Below are positions 23,068 to 37,200 of a DNA stretch of 64,000 nucleotides, one piece after another. How positions within the stretch are numbered: position 1 is the stretch's first letter; every line of letters starts with the position of its first letter. The DNA comes from Pardosa pseudoannulata. Its lineage: Eukaryota > Arthropoda > Arachnida > Araneae > Lycosidae. The position numbers and the translations under genes are program-made. A model generated the notes under the pieces. That model was not told the origin of the DNA. It ran no database searches and was given only the letters and a program-made list of their open reading frames with translations. Location: contig CM063499.1 in the NCBI GenBank assembly GCA_032207245.1, forward strand, positions 76,222,478 through 76,286,477, written 5' to 3'.

Positions 23068-25142
23068 CTTAAGTTAAAAAAAGAAAATTTTAAAATAAGA
23101 CCAAAACTGTGGTGTTAGTGAAAACAATATACAAGCAGTAAATACATTAAAGACTTATCTACCTGGGGTGTAAGGTTTTTTAAAACTAGGAAGTTGGAAC
23201 CACCTTGTTTTTCCCAACCTAAATGAATAATTAGAAAACAATAAGCAACTAATAAGTCAATGCAGAAGCATATATTTATAGAAAAAGTTCATTTAGATAA
23301 AAATTTTATGTAGTATATGACAAGGGAAAAAACACAAAAAGCTTAAAAATGGAAACCACAAGTGTACAGGGAAAAAGTAACTTGATACTTCTTTGATAAT
23401 TTTTCTAAAATTCTCTTCAACATTTCTTGGAATTGTGCAAAATGTTTTATTCAGAGGAGACTTTGTCCTTTTAGGGATGAGGAGCATTTTTTGGGGTAGG
23501 TGGGTGGGACATTCATAGAAATGTATAATTTTAGGTGTATTCAGACACAATTTTACCATCTTAATGCACCTAATGATTATATCATCTTTTCACAAACAAT
23601 AGTGAAAATGCCATGAGTCACAACTATGCCTTTTAACCATGTGCAGTGATATATCATAGTTGCAATTTCTCACTCAAATAGTCTAAATTCAGGTATATGT
23701 GAATGATGTAATTAAAAGTGATCACACATAATGATAATGAATATTATAAAAGTTTACATTACTTTAAAAAGGAAATAGAAAATAATCCGGAGGAAATTTT
23801 TTTGCCGAGAAATTTAAAATTTTGGAAAACTTAGATTTTTGAGGAATTTTGAAAAGTAATTCACTATTTCCCAAATATTTTCCAGAATCATAAAATACCC
23901 TGTCAATTCCCTGATTTCTCATTTTTTATGATGTGTTGTGATCCCCTTGAACTAATTATGCATTTTTTTAAAAATATAAATTAGACCCTAAACTGTTCAT
24001 AGCAGTTATTAATCTATACATTGCATCTACAATTAAATCTCTCATAAACAGAAACAAGAAACTTTTTAAAACCTACAAATCCAGATTAATAATTTTTCTT
24101 AAATTATAGATTTTTCATTTCTTTTTTACACATGATGCTTATGTAGTTAAAAACACAATAAGGGTTTACAGAATTCAAAAATACAAAATGACTAAGGAAA
24201 TTATACATTTAAAGCATTAAATGTTCTTTCAAAAAGTGGTTGTAAATAATATATAGTAGTGTTAGTCTATATACCTTATATAATTTTATGTACAATTGTC
24301 TAATGTAAAAATATTTAATATTTATTCCTACAGCAGAGCAAAAAATACATAAATATTTCAGAAATTCCAATTAAAAATAACTGATTTAATAGTAATGAAT
24401 TTATTAGAAAAAGAAAAATCAATGAATTCTACACAATTTTTTCTAAACTGGAGAAATGTAAATTGTTAATCCTTCATATTAACAGATTAAAGAACTTATT
24501 TTCATGACACAATTTTTTTTAAAGATAATTATAAAAGGTATTTTGCACAGATCATTTTATTGAAACTTACTGATTATTGAATTGTTACAGATATTAAAAT
24601 GTCCTAAAATATTAAATCCTCAAGAATCATTTAATTTTTTTAATGATATTTAAGGTAAAAAAGAATTATATTTTATCACACATATTTTATCTTAAAGGAA
24701 TTTACGAATACAAAACTCTTGACATGGATATCAGTTTTAACAATTCTGGTGCACTGAACAATGCACAAATAGTCATTTAGAAGTATTTTAAAAACCATCA
24801 TAATGACATCTAGTTTTCTAAAAGCCTAATATTTTCCTATGATGTTCAACATTTCATATAATTAAAAAGACAAAGCATCGTGGAAGTATAAATATTTTAT
24901 TTCAAAAACAGGTTACTTCCACAATGCTTCATTTTTACCAGTGTTTGATGACCATCCCTGAGGTCCTGTTTCACCAGATATCCAGTTTGAGGTAATCTGT
25001 TTATTTTGTCCACTTAGTCCAGGTGGTGGGCGAGGAGCTTTTTGCATTGAAGGGGGACCTTTCCAGTTCATCCGTTCTTGATCAGAAGATGATCTGTTAC
25101 CCCAAGACCTAAGTTAGACATTAAATAATACATTTAGACCAA

Positions 25143-25205
<63 letters not shown>

Positions 25206-28200
25206 CATATATGTAACTATAGGAGCTAATTAATATTTCAAAACAACTTACAATTTAACAATAAATGGAAAAAAACAGGCTAAACAAGCTCGTTAAATAA
25301 TTTATTCTTGTTTATTAACCCTTTTGTGGGCCCTGGGAAGATTACTTCCCATTTACATGATCTTACAAAATACACCTGTGGGAAAAGCAAAACCCATTAT
25401 AATATATTGGCCTTGATATAACAATGGGAAGACTAATTCTCACTCTAGTTTTGTGCTGTCATCTAATTCAATATTCCAATATATTGAATAGAATTAGCAC
25501 ACCTGTTTTGAAACGTTATGTGAGAAATAAATAAGGCACAAAAGGGTGAACACTAGAATTACGGAAGGGGTCATTTTGACACCTAGCAAACTTTTATCTC
25601 TGACAGCTCTTCTATTTCTTCTCCAAATATCTTAATCCTTTCTTGACTTTTCCTAAATCATTGTGATTTACGAAATAGTAAAGATTTCAAGAAAATCATA
25701 TTTTTATGTTAGCCCTAACAAATCATCATACCTAGAAATACGGCAGGCTATATACTGATGTTGAAGACAAGCGTAAACTTCATAATGACTGTTTCACTAT
25801 TCTATTAGCAGAACTGGAAGAATTCATAACGTTGTTGTATGTAAGGGGGCATTAGCCACCAAGGGCTTACCAATTCTTAGTTTGTGGTCCAAGACTTAGG
25901 GACCAAAGTTTTTTCATGAAACTGTGTGTAGAGATAGGTTTCCGGAAGTTATGAAATTTCTTCGTTTTGAAAATAAACTAGCAAGGTCTTCACGTTTGCA
26001 GTGTGATAAATTTATACTAATATCCAAGGCATGAAATACTTTTATAGAAAACTGTAAGCTTTGCTACAAACTAAATGAAAATATTTTGTTTGATGCACAG
26101 TTATTCCCTACAAAAACAAGATGCCATTTTTTGCAGTATATGCCTAACAAGCTCGATAAATTCAGAATAAAATTTTGGCTAGAAGTAGATGTTAGGACAA
26201 AATACTTATTAAACGGATTTCCATATTTTGGAAAAGATGAAATGAGACCAAGTGATCAACGTTTAGGAGAGAACGTAGTAAATCGTTTAATTGATCCTAC
26301 ATACCTGCAAAGTCTCTATATTATTAGAAACAAACTATAGTTGTCATAATTTGTGTTATTTTAATTTATTTTTCACAAATATATCATATAGAGAAATATG
26401 CAGATATCTTATCAAGGGGTCAAAATGACACCCGCCGTAATTCTACTGTTAATGTCTTTTTTAAAAAAGTATTACACAATGATAAAATATGTTGGAACAA
26501 ACTGTTGTTTACTCTGTGAATGAAACCATTTGGAATTTTTTTAAAACTTATTTTATTTTTTTCAAATACTTCCAGCTAAATGGGTGGGTGCTGCATCAGA
26601 GTCAGTTTGAATCCCTTATCGACATGTATGCTCAAAGCTGTTGGAATTAACTTTAACCCATTTATACCAGAGGTTGAAATACTGCCATTAATGTGTGAAA
26701 TTTACATTTACTCACTATAAAAAATGTTTTAAAATTATTTCATTCTATTCAAATCACTTGCCACTTTCAAACCGGAAAAGTAATCAAATCCATAGTTGTA
26801 TTTTTTATAATTTATATAATTCAGATGTTGCCTGTAAGCAGTTGTCAATATTATTGAATGGGGTAGATAAACATTTCACATGAAATATAGCATCACATTT
26901 TTTACATTAATGTGAAATTCCATCCCATTAATTCCCGTAAACAGCAGTTTCTATAAAACTTCTACAGGACTACTGGCTCAAAAACAGAACACTAAGCATA
27001 AATGTGTTAAACAGTAAGTGCCAATATCATTAGTCCCTATATTACAAAATAGTAGACCATACAGCATTCCAAATGACCGACCATTTATTAAATTGAGAAT
27101 AATCAAGTAATCTGATTTATATTAAATGTTAAATGACAGAATAGAAGAAAATTTGATTAATTTATTAAAATTTTAATATTCTTATATTTCAGTGCACTGT
27201 CAATAGGACTATGGAATAAAGGTAGTAAAATTTGAACTTCTATTGCCGAAAAATGAAACACAAATTTATAATTAATAAATTAAGATTTAAATATCATGAA
27301 AACTAATTTCCTAACATAAATCATTATTAAGTAGCTGTTTTCTAATATAATTAGATGAACTAGATATAGCAAAATATAGAATAGAAAGGGAACTTAACAC
27401 ACTTAATGCAAGTATTAATATACAAAATATTCAAAAATGTGGTAAAGAGCCATTTAGAATGCTAGTTAAAAATAGTTGAACAAATGAAATAGTTAATTTA
27501 GTCACTAAAGTTAATTATACCAGATATTAACACTTTTTGTCATAATATAGCAAAAGAAAGCCAATATAAAGCACAAAAAGATGAAAGCAGACTGCTATTT
27601 TATAACAACAAATAAGAATCTCAGAATTGAAAAGTAGACTGAGTAAAAAAACATATGTTTGAGTTTTCTAAGATTTGGAAATAGCTTATTCATTTTTTAT
27701 CTATTCTCTTCTACTTTTACTTTATATTTTTTCCCTAGAGACCTAATACTACAGATGCATACATTTATCCATTTAAGTGGATAAGCATATACATCTTACT
27801 TAAATGCATACATTTTTCAGTTCCTCAGCTCAATTTGCATTTGTTGCCATTGAGTTAATATTGCATTGATAATACCGTTGTAGTCAAAGAAATGTCTGAG
27901 TTTAATCTTATTTTTTATTTTTTACTCTTTAACCAATTCTGGAAAAGAAAATCTTTACAAATTTCTAGCAGATGTTCTATTTCATACTCATTTAGATAAT
28001 TAGGTCAGCATAATAGAGCTTTAATCTTTTAAAGTTCAAGAATAAAATTCTTTGGGATTTAAGGGAATTAGCTTATGAATGTTATCGATGAACATGAAAA
28101 AAAAAAAAAAAAAAAAAAAATTCACATTTCTTTGGGGAGTGGTTTAACTGTCAAACCATCCCCTTGTACAGTGAAAATAATACTTTAAGGTATCTGTCTA

Positions 28201-31200
28201 TGTTTGCAGAACTTTTTTCTTTAAACATAGAAAGTAGTTCATGTTTTTACATTTTTAGATTCATTTTTTATATTGTCACAGAGAATTGCCCTTAAAAAAT
28301 TTATTCCTGGAGAAGTTTTTATAAAATTTCTAATAAAGAAAGAAAATTTAGTAAAAAAATTCGGTTTTTTCAAAAGGCCTAATTTTTTAATAAATTAAAT
28401 TATTTCAATATTTTTTGATGCACCACATTTCTTATACTTTGGACTAGTGAATCACCCAAAATCTTTGCTTAATTTACATTTGGTAAAAAACTTTGGTCCT
28501 TCAAAATCATACACATTGAATTTTTAACGAATTTTCATTACCTTTGTGTCTAACTATGAGTGTATGATGATTAAAAATTATCCAAATTTAAAGCTTTTAG
28601 GTCATTCACTAGTAAATACTATCAAAAGCATTCATAATAATTTTCAACAAAATAGTTTAAGAACTTTTTGAGAAATCACATTTTTCAACATTTTATTAAA
28701 AATACTGTTCTCAGAAAAACGCATTTGAAGTTCATGAAAGCAACTTTAACTATTAAAAAATTAAAATACATGTTTAAAATTCCCCACACTTTCTTGCTTC
28801 AAAACTTTCGAATTGCCAAGTTGCTAATTATTAAAAATACTAGAAAAATGTTTAAATTAATCTTCATGAAAATTTAAAAAGTTTTGTCCAAAAAATGCTC
28901 TATAAAAAACTTTAAATTCACAACTTCCGAAGTTGCTACTTCCGTTTTGTTTTGATAGCTATTACTTATGTTTAAACTGCTGTAACTTTTCTTTAAAATG
29001 CTGCAGAGACAAAACAAAAACATATTTAAAAGCCTAAAAGTTGAAATTTTGCAGCAGGAAAATAAACAAAAAATTATGATTTTTGGAAAGAAAAATGATG
29101 TTTTCAACGTAGACGGATATCTTAAGATTTTAATTATATTGTGAGAATAATGAAAAATTACCATTAAAATGATGTAATAAATAAATAGCTAAACAATTTA
29201 TGTGATGTTTGGGGTAAGTATTTTTATTTTAAGTTACAAAGGAGAAATATCAAATATTTGAGTTTTCCCATGTAAAGCAAGTATAAAAAAAATGTATGTT
29301 TAAAGAGAAGAAAAAATAAATATAGTACTACCATTTATAGATCATTTAAGAGTCAAAAACATAGAAAATTGAAAAAGAAAATGTCATGTATTAACCCCTT
29401 CCCGGTTTTTCCCAAGCTGAACTCGGGCAGGCGAAATATAATATCCTGGCTCATCCCGAGTGTAGCTCGGGCATTGTGCAATCAGTCTTTCCCGAATTAT
29501 TTCACGTGTTTTTTATGGTTTCGAATGCTTTTGTTTACTTATCTGGCTATTAGATTATTTACTGCTTAAAGAAAGACAGTAGAGGGAAGAAGGTAAGGAG
29601 ATAAACAAAGTTCTACTGTTCAGATTGCGATGTTGGACTCTGTGCAGTACAGTGTTTTCGATTGTATCATACACGCCAAAATTTTGATTAATGATATCAT
29701 AATAATTTATGTAAATGCAAAGGATAGAAATAAAATTTAATTCAAGATAAACGTAGGTATTCTAAGCTTTATATTTATAGTTAGTGTCAATTGACTCCAA
29801 AGTCTAATGATTGCTGCCACATAGAAAGCCAACTATACATGTAAATTACTCATTCACTTAAATTGATTTTTTCACATTAATTTTTTGTAAATTTTTCATA
29901 CGAATTATGCTATTATGTTTAAAAAGCTATGTATGTATAAAAATAAGCATAAAAAATTGACATTTTTTACCCATAATCCCAAAATAAAATGAACTTGGAA
30001 GGGGTTAAAATAAATAATTTTTTAAACAGGTGGTTTCATTGCAAAACCACTGACTTTTAAAGGATTACTTATGTCTTTACACAGCAAAATTTGTAAAATT
30101 AATCTAATTAATTCCCAGAACAGTCTAACATTTGATAATTTAACTAAATTTTACTCCTGACAATATGAACATATTTCAAACAATACACAAGTTCTATTGG
30201 ACATTCATTCAATCCCTAAAATGTCATAGATATTGTAAATGTTGATAATATGCCCAAAAGAACTTGCATATTATTAGGGATAAATGGACAATTTCAGACA
30301 GATATCAAAGACTTTCTTTTACTAATTTAACAATGATGAAATAATACAACTGTTGGGTTTGTAAGGAAGTAACGACTCAATTTCATAGAATATAATTACC
30401 TTAACTTTTTAAAAAATGCTTTGTTGCTACAGGCTCAGCATTACTAATGATTAGTACATTTTTAAACAACATTATATAGTCCCCCCCCACACACACTAAA
30501 TATGCTTAAAGAATAGTTTAACATTTATGTTTTACACTATATATATAATAGTGAGGATTTTGCAATCACACTCATAGTTGTATTTTTTATATTATTTGTA
30601 AATTTATATAAATCTGAGATTATGTAATGAGTACATATTTACAAATATACATTGAAAACTTTAATTTGGTCAATATATAAAAAGTAAAAGTATTTTTCTT
30701 TTACTTTTAAAATAATTGCCTTTGAAAAACAACATTTAGAGATTGCATACTTTGGAAAACATGTTATTAAGGTCCTTAATAAAAATGAGTTACATGTATA
30801 ATAATTTATATTTACAAAGTTTATGGATTTGCAATTGTACAAAATGCACAACCATCGACTATTTTTAATGCTTAATTTCTTTTTGCTTTCATCTCAATGC
30901 TTAGTACTATTTAGGTTTTTATCATTACAGATATTATATAATGGTATCTCTTTGTCACACATTTCATAAACCCATTGTTAATATTACATTACCGTATGTA
31001 AGAAAAATTCTTACACTTTGAATATGAAAAATTATCATTATTGGATTACACCACTAGACAAAGAAAAAATTTTCATAAAATAAACAATAAAATGTATGCA
31101 TAATATGAATAAGTGATTCTGAATCTCAACTGAATCAAATGTTGTGCTTAATTAGCCCTGCATAATTACATTTTCTTTGGTAATATAAATGTATAATACA

Positions 31201-34200
31201 GGGTTCCCACTCTTTTTCCTGAAGAAAAATTAAGGACTTTCTAAGGACCAGAATAACTTAAGTAGCCATAAAAAAAAAAAAAAAAAAAGTAAAGAAGCAT
31301 GAAATAAAGTACTATTTTCTCTCTAGATAAGTTTTAAATTTCATTTACATAAGGAATATATGTCAGACTTGTTTATATTATGCATTATAGTTATTATCTT
31401 ATAATAGTAAATAAAACACTTCAGAGCGGCCATATATTCTCGGTATGGAGGGGTGGCCACTCAGAAAAGTTTCACTGTATATCAGGGTTGGCATGATTTA
31501 AATCAGTTTATTTTTTTTTGAAAAAAATCATTGATTTAAATAATTTTTTTTTCACTTCTTTTAAAACCTATATTTCAAAGACAGGGGAATCAGTCAGCAC
31601 AGTAATACCAATCAGTAAATAAGTGTAAATAGATAGCATGTGCTTTCCAAGAATTTAGGGGTGTTGTTATCAGAAAGTATATAGTAGGGGTAGTACAAAG
31701 CTAGTGTTTTTACTGAAACAATTAAATCCACAATTTGGTGCTTAAAAATATTTAAATAATTGTGATTTGTTTTTTAAATAAATAGTTTGCATTAAAAGAA
31801 TATTTAATTTGGTCTTTTAATTTACATCTTGTTTAGTTTGCACTATCCAATTACAAAATAATAGAATGTAGATTAAAATTTATATATTTAAGTTTAGGTA
31901 ATCAGTGTGCACAATATACTAGATAGATAAGATGTTACACCTTATAACAAACTATTCTATGTGTATTGCAAAAAACATAAAAACAACAATTAAAATTAGT
32001 ATTCAGAAAAAATAAAATAAAAAAAAAATCCAATTTAAATAAAAAAAAATGTGATTTTTTTTTATTTAAAAAAAAAAATCATGATTTTTTTCCAACTCTG
32101 CTGTATATATAAAATGAAAACAAAAAGTACTTGCCTGTTTTGAGATGATGGTGGTGAGAATGTCCATGTGCTTGAAGTCAAAGATGATGTAGACAAGTTT
32201 GAAACATTTTGCTTGGTATTCCAAGTAAAAAGTTCAGAGTCTTTAATACTGTTTAAGGAAAGGGGAGATTTGGCAATACTTCCAGGAGTAACATGAGGAT
32301 CATCCTCAAAGTTTTTTATACGTGAGGTTCCTTTCCATGGCTTTCCTGGTTCAAACTCAGGCACAAGATCATTTAAACTGTAGGACTGGGAAGAGCTGGA
32401 AGTGGAGGGATTTGAGGAAGTGGCAGGAGAATCTTTATTGTCAGAGGCACTATTGTGTTTGTTGTTGCCTTCAGAAGCATTGTCATTTGATGCACCAATA
32501 CCATCATTATTTATCTGAACGGAGTTAGAGGATTCATTTGGTTCAGACCAAGAGTCATTTTGAGATCGAGGTATCTCAGGCCAAGAATTCTCATTCAGTG
32601 GAGTCAAATTGGTGGATGAATGAGAAGCAGTGGTAGAGGATAAGCTGTTAGCAGATGAGGATTTTGTAATAGATCCTGGTGCACGGCTAAATTCACTTGT
32701 TGTGTTACTGTTATTGTTATTATTTTCCCGATTACAGGCATTATTCTCAGCAGAAGCAGGATTATCTTCCTTGTCAAATGAAGATAACTTCCACTGATTC
32801 AACCTTGAATGGCCTTGTTGAGGCCCAGGGTCTCTGACTGAGAGATCCCTGAATTCAGAATGTAAACCATTTATAGAATCAAGATTAGATTTGACAATAT
32901 CAAAGGTGGACGGTTGAGGATTCTGGAGGGATGGATGCTGCTTTGGCACCTGCAATTGCTGAAATAAACAGAAATTAAGAACATTATGAAGAAACCAGAG
33001 GCAAAACAAAAAATATTAACCACAAAAGTAAATTTTAAACTAAAATAAATTATTTACAATAATTAAGAGGAATACAATTTTATTTATATCAAAATCTGAA
33101 ATTTTGATTAATACATTATCTTTTATGAACAAGAATTATATAAACCAAGATAAACGTTATAAGATGCATATATTGTTTGTAAAGAAACAACATCTACCAA
33201 TTTTTCAATAATTTTGATTTACACATCACAGCTATCAAAGTTTGAAACCACTGACCTTAATTTTTGTATTATCTATAACATTACTGAAAAGTTTCTCTTA
33301 AAGAATTTTTGTAAACTTGTATAACATTTCATAAAATGGTGAAATTAGGTTATGTAATAGATTATAATTTTAGAGATAACTTCGAAAAATTGATGAACAA
33401 ATAAATTACTGTAAGAAAAAGGACAAAGATTTATACTCATGTTCATGACTATTTTTGGAGTTTAAATGTTTTTTTCCTCTCAGTCACTTTAGAGGATAAT
33501 ATAAAATGGAAGGCAAGATTCACATGTTAAAGGAATATGGTGTTCCTTTTAAAACTTAAGGTTTCTTTCAAGAACTTAAAGTTTTGGTAAGAGTTCTTAC
33601 ACAGGTGTTTATGTTGCCTAAATTGGTTTGGTTTGAAGTGCTACAGTCTACTTTTGGCAACATGAGGGCTAATGAGACCGGGACCTACTGCTTAAAGCCG
33701 ATTCCAAACGGCTATGAACATCCATGCCACAGTGAGATTTGAACCCACTATCTCTGGATCCGAAGGTGAGCACCCTTACCAATTGGTCATCGTTCCGCCT
33801 AAATTGGAGTGATCCCTATATATTTGTGTCAGTGAGCCTTTGACAATAGTAGACAATTTGAAATGTAACAAAAAAAGAAAGGAAACAAAATTAAGTATTT
33901 ACATGCTTGCATTTTGACGCCTCATAAGGTTTTTTATTTATTTTTTTTTCAAGCAATGATTTTTATGATTATAACTTTGTCTATCAAAATAGCAGCTATG
34001 ACATTTTCTTCCTTAGGGAATAAATTTATACAAACATAATTAAAAAAGACAACAAAAATTTAATTGCAGAGCTCATGCATACCCTTCTATAATAGACTAA
34101 GAAACAGTCTAAGACAATCTATGCAACTCACCTGCTTCAAGAAAAGAGCTTGCTGAGCAGCTATCTGATTTTGTAAATTTACAATATGTTGCTTTGCTTG

Positions 34201-37200
34201 CGTAATTTGCACGCTAAGCTGCAAAGGTGGACTTCCAGGCTTACTTCCATGCTGAGAGAAGTACATCTGTTGCTGTTGCAACTGCTGTAAAAACTTTATT
34301 TGCTGCAAAAGCTGATATAGTAATTGCAATGTTGGAGGTGCTAGAGCTTGATTTAAAATCTGTAGAAAAAATATAAACTTTTAAAACCTTTTTTTTTTAA
34401 ATACAAAATAAGTCATTTATTCAAAAATCCCTATTTTATAAAATAAGATTAATTTTGTACATACAACTAAATTTCAATATAGGGGATACCTTAAGACCAA
34501 GAACTATTTAGAAACATACTACAATTAGAGGCTCAGGAGCAAGGTCTTAAAAAGCAAGAGTAAAAATATTTTTAAAGGACTGAGAATTGAAAAATATCCA
34601 TTACTAATTAGAACTCTCCTCAATTCAGAGTTGCATACTATAAAGGTATTGGATTGTTATTATTAAGCTGTACTGATTTTTTATTTTAAATTCAAAATTT
34701 TAAGTTAATAAAACATCATTGTGATCATACATTTACCCAAAGAGATCAAATTAAAAAATACTTAAATATTAATCATGTTTCTTAGAATAGGCTTAATTAA
34801 CTTTTTTAAGTCAAATCTATAATTAAAAGTTATTGATTTTCTTTATAAACATACATATTTTTTTTCAAATTATTTGTTTTGCTTATTTTAGTTAATTTAT
34901 TTATATTTGACAGTTTTGCTACTAATTCAGGAGACCTAAATGTTACATGACATATAATTCTATAATATTATTTAACTTCTTAAACTTTACATTTTTACAC
35001 TTAAAAACTATTTAAAAAAAATAAAAACTTTAGGTTCTTTTTTTGAAGGCTTAATTTTTTAAAAATTGTTATATTTTTAAAGTAAATATATGGTCATAGA
35101 AACAATTTATAATTACAAACAGCTTCAAATTTGGAATTTAAAAATATTATGATACACTTTAGTACATTATAAACAAAAAAGAAAAGATTTTAGTAAATAC
35201 CACAATTAATAGCTTTTAAAATTTAGATGTTTTTGATATATTAGAAGAGACTTTTATAACTGTAAAAAATTGAAAGTATAAAAAATATATATTAGACATA
35301 AAATATTAATCATACACACCATTGGATTTAAGTGACCAGTTTGAACTGCCACCTGTATTTGTTGTGCAAGATAACGTAAGTGAGCGCTTGAAGGAAAGTT
35401 TTGTTGGGCCATTCGTCCAGTATTTTGAGGAAGGCAGGCCTGAGTTAAATAACCATAGACAATGAATGTATTAATATTCACACAATTTAGAAAAACTTTA
35501 ACAAGAAATGAAGATTTACAAAATAAACAATTTTAACTATAACGCCTTAATTATTTTCAAAAAATTAAAATACTACTGAAAAAAAAAAGTTTTAAACTTT
35601 AAAAGACCAATTTAAAAACTATTCAGAAAAGAAAATACAAAACAATTACAGTGAAACCTGCTTAAGAAGTTTTTCAAGGGCCTAACTGATTAAAACTTCT
35701 TAAACAGGAAATCAAGCAATAAGTATTATTTATGTGTGTGTGTGTGTGTATATATTAGTATATATAAATATAAATATATATACGGTAAAACTCACTTAAG
35801 GAGTTTTCTAAGGAAATAAAAAGTGAAAACTTCTTAAACAAATTAATTTTTTTAAAAAACAAAATAATCACATAGATAATGAGGAGAGATTTTTTTTCTT
35901 TATAAAATAATATATAAACAACAGGTTTGGTTTTTCTCAAAAATTTACATTTTTTGCATACTTAAAAAATCAGCTAATAAAGGAAAATAACATAATTACC
36001 TTAGAATAACTTTAATTCAGCTAAAAAATTTTGCTTTAAACACTACTGGAATCGATTTTACAGAAAAAAAATCGGTTATAGTTTTTTGTTTTTTTATCGG
36101 AAATTTGTAATTGATAACAGTCCAGCTGTCTTAAGCTTTTAAAAAATTCTTCAGGCACATTTTAAATAAAAATGACAACCATCGTTTTTAGCCATAAACA
36201 TTGACCTTTACACAAACAGAGAGAGAGGAGAAAAAAACAGTAATCGAAAGGCAGCTATAAACGCATTCTGTAAGTAAACTTAGAAATGAAAGAAAACTTT
36301 TTAAATGGGAAAGAGTTTGGAATGAAATTTTATAAACGGGTTATTTTAACATTGTATAGGGGAAAATGGGTGCCAAAAATATAAACTTCTTAAACGGGTT
36401 GCACTGTATAAACAAATTCTGCTGCCATCCTATCATAATATTTTTTTTTAAACAATCTGAATCATTTTAATTTCACCAGTGTTTTAGTTTAAAAAATATA
36501 TAAATAAAATTGACTTAAAAAATAAAACTTACTGGATTGAAAGCTTGTGATTGCTGCAATATTTTTCTCATCATAGCAGGACTTAAGTTGTTAATGCCAT
36601 TGTTCTGATTAAAATTGGGCACTTGATTGTTCGTTCCAGCATTTCCAAGCACATTTGGAGCAATATTGCTTCCAACAGTATTCTGAAATTTCAAATAATA
36701 ATGTAGTAATATGTACTATTTCAATACAAAGTTGACACTTCCTACACAAAATAAAAGATATTAAGAATTATTCTGTTTATACAACCTTCAGATAAGTCTA
36801 AAGTGATTAATCACTTAGATACCAGGCATGGTTGGTTAGTCAAAAAGACTTTGCAAGCCACAATGGAAGTGCATCATGCTGAGAGGATGCACTGTATGAA
36901 TGTGTGTATATATGCACATACATTTAGGTGAAAATAAAACAATACATTATTATTAAAAAAATTTTAACCATTATTTATAAATGCACAGTAGAAAGTTGAA
37001 ACTTTATAAATGAGCTAAATTATTTATAATAATTAACAAACTAGTTGACTAATGTTTAAAACAATAGATGCAACATTTGTTTTAATTATAAATTTTGTTA
37101 ATTCTGTCACAGTTTGCAAAATTGTTAACTTGCGGCAAAAGTTGGACCACTTCTGGCTCTAAACTACAGACTGATCAGTCAAATTCTATCCTCTTTTTTG

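Noticed and set aside
24926..24940. GTAACC donor for gawky exon 12
   Set aside because: It would extend the exon by 14 nt and break the frame with the RRM exon; the GTAAAA donor at 24938 keeps it.
26086..26340. Domesticated piggyBac gene
   Set aside because: Upstream transposase sequence is broken by stops and both ends are missing; only 84 codons remain open.
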